A DNA stretch of 64,000 nt from Guopingia tenuis (lineage in GTDB: Bacteria; Bacillota; Clostridia; Christensenellales; Christensenellaceae). The notes below the pieces were generated by a model. It saw only the letters and a list, made by a program, of their open reading frames with translations, was not told where the DNA came from and searched no databases. The DNA lies in the NCBI RefSeq assembly GCF_014384805.1, contig NZ_JACRSS010000001.1, positions 186,001 to 250,000 on the forward strand, written 5' to 3'. This document shows positions 60,033-64,000 of this stretch, piece after piece. How positions within the stretch are numbered: the first letter of the stretch is position 1; each line of letters opens with the position of its first letter. Made by a program: the position numbers and the translations under genes.

Positions 60033-60061
60033 ATTGTACCTGCTTGGCCGCTTTTGGTCAA
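60033..60061 (-). promoter_or_regulatory. Promoter of the DUF3810 gene
   Basis: Minus-strand TTGACC (60056-60061) and TACAAT (60033-60038) with 17-base spacing, 35 bases before the start codon. Confidence 0.6.
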
Positions 60062-60087
60062 CCGATGAGGAAGGCTGGAAACAGAAT

Positions 60088-60116
60088 TTGCTATTCGGAC
60101 ATAAATTGATTATAAT
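60088..60116 (+). promoter_or_regulatory. Promoter of the sugar isomerase-like gene
   Basis: TTGCTA (60088-60093) and TATAAT (60111-60116), 17-base spacing. Confidence 0.6.
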
Positions 60117-60149
60117 AACAGACAAGTGAAAGAGAGGCTTGACAAGGCA

Positions 60150-60989
60150 ATGGTGCAATTTGGAATATCTACCGCCTGCTTTTTTGGAACAGAATATGTC
60201 GAAGACGCCATTGAAAAAATCGGGCGGCAGGGATGCAAAACGATTGAGGTTTTTTTGAACACCTTCAGCGAATATGAGGAGGAGTATATCCGGGAGATCC
60301 GCGGCAGGATTGATGCCTATGGAATGAAGGTCTGCTCCGTGCATCCCCATGGCGTGCAGTATGAGCCGCAGCTTTTTTCTCCATATTCCCGCAGCACGCG
60401 GGACGCTGAAGCCATATACCGACGGGTTCTTCGGGCTGCCCAGCTTTTGGGTGCGTCGAATTATATTCTGCATGGTGGGCTTTTCTTTAAACCAGCACTG
60501 AAAAACGCTGTGAATTTTGCGCGGATCGGCCCCATTGTTTCGCATATGGCCGATGTTGCAAAGGAATATGGGATCCGCTTGGCCTATGAAAATGTGCATT
60601 GGTGCTGGTTTCAGCGGCCGGATTTTGCAACGGAAATCCAAAAGTATGTAGAGTCGGATAATCTATATTTTAATTTTGACATCAAGCAGGCCGCGCAGTC
60701 AGGCTTTCCGCCCATGTCCTATCTGGAGCCTATGGGGAATCGGTTGGTCAGCATTCATGTCTGTGACTATATCGCAAACCCGCCCTATTGGAACCCCTGC
60801 ATGCCTTTTCGAGGCCAAATGGATTTTGCTGCCCTGCGTTCTTATTTGCAAGATACCGGCTTTGCAGGCTCCATGGTAATGGAGGTATACAGCGGCAACT
60901 ACCGGGATGAAGCGGAATTATTTGCCACATACCGGCAGATGGTGGATTACTTTACTGCGCCGGCTGATATTTCTCAATCATCGCTTTGA
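60150..60989 (+). CDS. Sugar phosphate isomerase/epimerase family protein (TIM barrel)
   Basis: 279 residues of the AP endonuclease 2-like TIM barrel family. Metal ligand candidates: His in ILHGGLFF, Glu in LAYENVHWCW, Asp and His in NFDIKQAAQSG and ISIHVCDY-like stretch (SIHVCDYIA), and Glu in VMEVYSGNY. Such proteins isomerise sugars or inositol derivatives, and the exact substrate cannot be inferred. ATG at 60150 preferred over a GTG at 60126, which has no ribosome site. The 3' end overlaps the converging gene by 38 bases. Confidence 0.82.
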   Translation: MVQFGISTACFFGTEYVEDAIEKIGRQGCKTIEVFLNTFSEYEEEYIREIRGRIDAYGMKVCSVHPHGVQYEPQLFSPYSRSTRDAEAIYRRVLRAAQLLGASNYILHGGLFFKPALKNAVNFARIGPIVSHMADVAKEYGIRLAYENVHWCWFQRPDFATEIQKYVESDNLYFNFDIKQAAQSGFPPMSYLEPMGNRLVSIHVCDYIANPPYWNPCMPFRGQMDFAALRSYLQDTGFAGSMVMEVYSGNYRDEAELFATYRQMVDYFTAPADISQSSL

Positions 60990-61488
60990 CCCATGTGCGG
61001 TTAGGGCCCTCGATAATCGAGAAAGGTTCGCCGCTGGAAACATCGCTTTCATGGAACATTAAAATTTCCGGGCCTTCGCGGGTTTCTCCAGCCAGAAGCT
61101 CGAGATAGAAGAGGGCATAGGGAACAAACCCATCCTTATAAACCAAAACGGATATTTCTCCCCAGGGCTTTTGGATCATTTTGTCAAAACGCTCATCCCG
61201 GGTGATGGGAACGGCAATTGCTTGGGTTTTTCCGTCTTTTCCCGTGGTATACGTCTCTCCGGTTTCAGGAATGATAACTTTTGCCCCCTCAATCGGTTCG
61301 CCGGTTCGGCCGTCCATGACGCAGGGAATGAAGATGCCGTCCTTTCCGCCGGCTGTGCTGAAGACGCCGAGGGAGGGATTTTCGTTTCCCTGCAAAAAAA
61401 CAAAGCCCAGAGTTCCTGCACACAGGAGCAGACAAAGGCTGACGGCGATAGAGGTTATAAGCGTCTTTCGTTTTTGTATATTTTTCAT
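60952..61488 (-). CDS. Membrane-anchored protein with carboxypeptidase-regulatory-like domain
   Basis: 178 residues. An N-terminal hydrophobic helix (about 10-32) serves as anchor or signal. Then comes a beta-rich domain reminiscent of carboxypeptidase regulatory or CnaB-type folds: VMDGRTGEPIEGAKVIIPET followed by GETYTTGKDGKT is the typical extension strand pattern. The rest (about 115-178) is not recognised. Extracellular location is likely. It overlaps the convergent epimerase-like gene by 38 bases. Function unknown. Confidence 0.65.
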   Translation of the reverse strand: MKNIQKRKTLITSIAVSLCLLLCAGTLGFVFLQGNENPSLGVFSTAGGKDGIFIPCVMDGRTGEPIEGAKVIIPETGETYTTGKDGKTQAIAVPITRDERFDKMIQKPWGEISVLVYKDGFVPYALFYLELLAGETREGPEILMFHESDVSSGEPFSIIEGPNRTWVKAMIEKYQPAQ

Positions 61489-61580
61489 CGGTGGCCTGGT
61501 TCCTTTTTTATTTTACTATATGCCATCCAAAAAGGGGATATGTCATCCGGAAGGAAACCCATATAGAAAGGAAAATTTAT

Positions 61581-62153
61581 ATGCATCACTTTTTTGCCTA
61601 TATTTCCCGCATGAAACATATCAAACGCTGGGGACTCATGCGCAACACGCAGGAGGAAAACATCAAGGAGCATTCTCTGGATGTTGCAGTTATCGCCCAT
61701 GCGCTGGCGGTCATTAAAAACACATATTTTGGCGGTCAGGTTTCGCCGGAACGAATGCTGGCGCTTGGGATTTATCACGAAGTGGGAGAAGTCATGACCG
61801 GGGATCTGGCCACGCCCATCAAATATTTCAACCCCAAAATTAAAAAGGCATATGGGGAAATCGAGGAGATGGCCCTGGAAAAAATCCTCCGAATGCTTCC
61901 GGAGGAGATGCAGGGGGAATATAAAAAATATCTTTTCCATGAGGGAAATCCGGAATACGCTCTTGTTAAGGCGGCAGACAAAATCTGTGCCTATATCAAA
62001 TGCGTGGAAGAGATCAAATCCGGAAATATGGAATTTGAAAAAGCCAAAAATAACATAGCAGCCGATCTGGCTGCTATGCAGGCACCGGAGGTGCAGTTTT
62101 TTATCGAAAAATTCCTGCCCAGCTATGCGCTGACGCTGGACGAGCTGAACTAA
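61581..62153 (+). CDS. yfbR: 5'-deoxynucleotidase YfbR-like HD protein
   Basis: 190 residues, an HD-domain phosphohydrolase. The opening FFAYISRMKHIKRWGLMRNT and EENIKEHSLDVAVIAHALA give the first His of the metal site, and IYHEVGEVMTGDLATP corresponds to the HD pair region (His then Glu, as in YfbR) with the substrate-specific GDLATP turn. It removes the 5'-phosphate of deoxynucleoside monophosphates. The ATG at 61581 follows GAAAGGAAAATTTAT; the frame extends upstream without a site. Confidence 0.88.
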   Translation: MHHFFAYISRMKHIKRWGLMRNTQEENIKEHSLDVAVIAHALAVIKNTYFGGQVSPERMLALGIYHEVGEVMTGDLATPIKYFNPKIKKAYGEIEEMALEKILRMLPEEMQGEYKKYLFHEGNPEYALVKAADKICAYIKCVEEIKSGNMEFEKAKNNIAADLAAMQAPEVQFFIEKFLPSYALTLDELN

Positions 62154-62671
62154 ACGCCGGGCGTCACAATGGATTCATAATCAAACATTTCGTCCATATC
62201 CACCAGTTCGTTGACCATGAACGCCCGGATATAATCCGAGCTTTTATCGATGGAATGGATATAGTATCCATTTTTGAGATAGAAGGAAACAGAGGAGCGC
62301 ATGCGGCTGGCCGTGTAAAGCGTGATAGCCCTGACGCCAAGGCCCAGGCATTCCAAACGGACTTTTTCCAGCAGCAGCCCCCCCAATCCCAGATTCTGCA
62401 CATCCGGGGCCATGGCGAAGCGGCTCAAATAGGCAATACCGTCCCGCAGGATTGTAAAACGGACGCTTCCAATGATCTCGCCATCCAATTCGCAGACATA
62501 AACATATTTTTCCTCTATATCCCGCTGGACATCCTCCAGCGTTTCAAAAAGCGCCTTGATGCTTTCCCGTTTGCGCACTTCGTTGGCATAGAGAGTAAAC
62601 GCCTCTTTTGTGATCTGGAGGACGCGGGGAGCGTCCTCTTTTTTTGCTTTCCGTAAGATGATTTTTTCCAT
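62150..62671 (-). CDS. GNAT family N-acetyltransferase
   Basis: 173 residues with the GNAT fold. The acetyl-CoA loop is around APDVQNLGLGGLLLEKV (about 97-113), preceded by the beta-4 strand GIAYLSRFAM. The C-terminus carries SVSFYLKNGYYI, as usual. ATG at 62671 (MEKIILRKA) fits the normal start of the fold. It follows argF by seven bases on the minus strand and is probably co-transcribed, so an arginine-pathway role such as glutamate N-acetylation is conceivable but unproven. Confidence 0.85.
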   Translation of the reverse strand: MEKIILRKAKKEDAPRVLQITKEAFTLYANEVRKRESIKALFETLEDVQRDIEEKYVYVCELDGEIIGSVRFTILRDGIAYLSRFAMAPDVQNLGLGGLLLEKVRLECLGLGVRAITLYTASRMRSSVSFYLKNGYYIHSIDKSSDYIRAFMVNELVDMDEMFDYESIVTPGV

Positions 62672-62678
62672 GGATTTT

Positions 62679-63647
62679 CTATTGCTCCGCTTTCCCCATG
62701 AGTTTAACCATAACCGCCTTTTGTGCATGCAGACGGTTTTCCGCTTCGTCGAACACGACGCTATGAGGGCCGTCGATAACCGAAGCCGTAACCTCTTCGC
62801 CGCGGTGCGCCGGGAGACAATGCATAAAGATCACATCATCCTTGGCGCATTCCAAAAGCGCGTCATTGACCTGATAGGGAATAAAATGCTTGGATTTTTC
62901 CTCAAATTGGCTTTCCTGACCCATGCTGGCCCAAACATCGGTATACATGGCATCCGCGCCCTTGGCGGCTTCTCTGGGATCGTGTGTGACCAGAATATGC
63001 GCGCCACTCTCCTCCGCAAATCCCATTGCCACTTTTGTGATGGCGGGATCTGGCTCGAAACCAACGGGACAGGCAATGGAGAAATCCATACCCAGCTTCG
63101 TGCAGATCAGCATGAGAGAGTGGGCGACGTTGTTGCCGTCTCCCACAAAAGCGAGCTTTTGATGTTCAAGCGTCCCCTTGTGCTCATAAATAGTCTGCAC
63201 ATCCGCCAACGCCTGGACGGGATGATAGGTATCGGTCAGGCCGTTGATAACCGGAACGCTGCCGCATTCTGCCAGAATTTCCAGATCCTTTTGATCGAAG
63301 GTGCGGATCATAATGCCATCCACCATACGCGAAATCGTCCGGGCCGTGTCGGCGACCGTTTCCCCGCGGCCCAACTGAATATCATGGGTCGAGAGGTTCA
63401 GGGCATGGCCGCCCAGCTGGAACATGCCAACCTCGAAGGAGACCCTTGTCCGGGTGGAACTTTTGGCAAAAATCATGGCCAGCGTCTGCCCGGCAAGGAG
63501 GGGATGGGGAATTCCCTTTTTTGTCTTTTCCTTTAAATCCAGGGAAAGGCTCAGAATCTGCAGGATCTCATCCTGGGAATAATCTGCCAGCGTGAGCAGA
63601 TGTTTTTGTGAAAAAGGCTGTTTTGCCTGATAATTTTTTAAATCCAT
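62679..63647 (-). CDS. argF: Ornithine carbamoyltransferase
   Basis: 322 residues. The carbamoyl phosphate site SSTRTRVSFE (about 53-62), ornithine-loop HCLPAHRGEEV (about 269-279) and NGLTDTYHPVQALAD in the middle identify OTCase rather than aspartate or N-acetylornithine transcarbamylases. It makes citrulline in arginine synthesis (the anabolic role is suggested by argD alongside). ATG at 63647 with GGAGG at five bases; a TTG 12 bases upstream is less likely. Confidence 0.95.
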   Translation of the reverse strand: MDLKNYQAKQPFSQKHLLTLADYSQDEILQILSLSLDLKEKTKKGIPHPLLAGQTLAMIFAKSSTRTRVSFEVGMFQLGGHALNLSTHDIQLGRGETVADTARTISRMVDGIMIRTFDQKDLEILAECGSVPVINGLTDTYHPVQALADVQTIYEHKGTLEHQKLAFVGDGNNVAHSLMLICTKLGMDFSIACPVGFEPDPAITKVAMGFAEESGAHILVTHDPREAAKGADAMYTDVWASMGQESQFEEKSKHFIPYQVNDALLECAKDDVIFMHCLPAHRGEEVTASVIDGPHSVVFDEAENRLHAQKAVMVKLMGKAEQ

Positions 63648-63664
63648 AGCTTCCTCCAATATTG

Positions 63665-64000
63665 TTACAACATTTGAAAAATTTTCTCCAGAGCAGCGAT
63701 AAGCCCATCGATATCCGCTTTGGAAATGACATAAGGCGGGACAAACCGCAGAGTATTTCCGCCGGCAGTTCCGATGATATATCCCTTTTGCTGCAAAGCA
63801 ACGACAATATCTTTCACCGGGACCTGCGGTGTAATCTGAAGCCCCAACATAAGACCGTCGCCACGGGCCTGCAAGGCGATATTGGGAAATTTATCCACCA
63901 GTTCCTGAAGCTTTTCCTTAAAATATGCGCCCAATGCGGCAATCTTTTTGAGCATATCGGTTTCCATAAGCTGGCCTAAAACATAATTGGCGGCGGCAGT
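63665..64000 (-). CDS. argD: Acetylornithine aminotransferase, C-terminal part (cut by window edge)
   Basis: Last 111 residues of a class III PLP aminotransferase, running from the window edge. The frame is open to base 64000 and continues outside. GDGLMLGLQI and the ending NTLRFVPPYVISKADIDGLI are as in ArgD; the PLP lysine lies beyond the window. It is 17 bases upstream of argF and in the same direction, giving an arginine operon argD-argF-GNAT. Other class III members would share these motifs, but the neighbour supports ArgD. Confidence 0.88.
   Translation of the reverse strand, partial: TAAANYVLGQLMETDMLKKIAALGAYFKEKLQELVDKFPNIALQARGDGLMLGLQITPQVPVKDIVVALQQKGYIIGTAGGNTLRFVPPYVISKADIDGLIAALEKIFQML

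Noticed and set aside
1..64000. CRISPR arrays, insertion sequences, transposases, rRNA genes and prophage genes
   Set aside because: No regularly spaced repeats, no transposase or phage proteins, and no rRNA sequence were seen.

Overview
The window reads as chromosome of a strict anaerobe of the Firmicutes, most likely class Clostridia. The evidence is two [FeFe]-hydrogenase loci with many ferredoxin-type proteins, AAGGAGG-type ribosome binding sites, TTGACA/TATAAT promoters at 17 bp spacing, TTG starts, frequent Rho-independent hairpins, and families such as DUF1540, DUF3810, DUF5058 and a TM1266-type regulator. Base composition is moderate (roughly 50% G+C by eye). I see no prophage, insertion sequence or CRISPR array, and I do not name a species.

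Layout. 1-2218: two tandem paralogous MFS transporters, the first cut by the window edge. 2498-4053: dCMP deaminase (minus) and a SPOR-domain membrane protein. 4079-7236: a five-gene module of DRTGG protein, RsbW-like ATPase, an [FeFe]-hydrogenase-like protein of sensory type, a second DRTGG protein and a PHP phosphoesterase. 7265-8644: NfeD and SPFH membrane proteins. 8933-13935: a NAD-linked, probably electron-bifurcating [FeFe] hydrogenase operon (NuoE-like, histidine-kinase-type ATPase, 2Fe-2S protein, NuoF-like, HydA), with a candidate Rex operator at its promoter. 14594-18172: purB, a uracil/xanthine permease and a ferritin-like protein. 18236-22872 (minus): a DMT transporter and a large CotH/lamin-tail protein. 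23253-25157: an ABC-F ATPase behind a structured leader with a short upstream ORF. 25280-28340: a structured RNA candidate, two multispan membrane proteins and a membrane-anchored M20 peptidase. 28490-33716: rnc, glyA, tRNA-Leu(GAG), nitroreductase, sfsA, xseA and xseB.

33846-36783 holds three tandem PfkB sugar kinases, followed by a radical SAM protein and tRNA-Ala(GGC). 38255-40747 (minus) is a UvrA2-like protein. 41153-45080 is a redox and metal cluster: a dicluster ferredoxin and a heavy-metal-binding protein, then a minus-strand operon of flavodoxin, CMD protein, a flavodoxin with an in-frame TGA, and an aldo/keto reductase. That operon is divergent from a LysR regulator. 45432-49809: a TM1266-like hydrogenase-system regulator, aldo/keto reductase, iron alcohol dehydrogenase, YbaK, nitroreductase and a PadR regulator. 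50516-56978: tRNA-Leu(CAA), a SIMPL lipoprotein, and an overlapping chain of polA, coaE, a lytic transglycosylase and an orphan peptide-type binding lipoprotein. 57065-64000: a DUF1540 peptide, glpK, a DUF3810 metalloprotease-like protein, a TIM-barrel epimerase, a lipoprotein-like protein, yfbR, a GNAT protein, argF and the C-terminus of argD.

The most coherent theme is redox balance. A multimeric hydrogenase likely disposes of NADH and reduced ferredoxin as H2. The neighbouring H-cluster protein keeps the cofactor ligands but has alanine at the proton-relay cysteine, and it sits with kinase-like ATPases, DRTGG domains and a phosphoesterase, so it looks like a sensor or signalling module. 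Flavodoxins, aldo/keto reductases, alcohol dehydrogenase and nitroreductases provide further electron sinks. The sensory module and the 25280-28340 cassette are the best places to look for undescribed biology.
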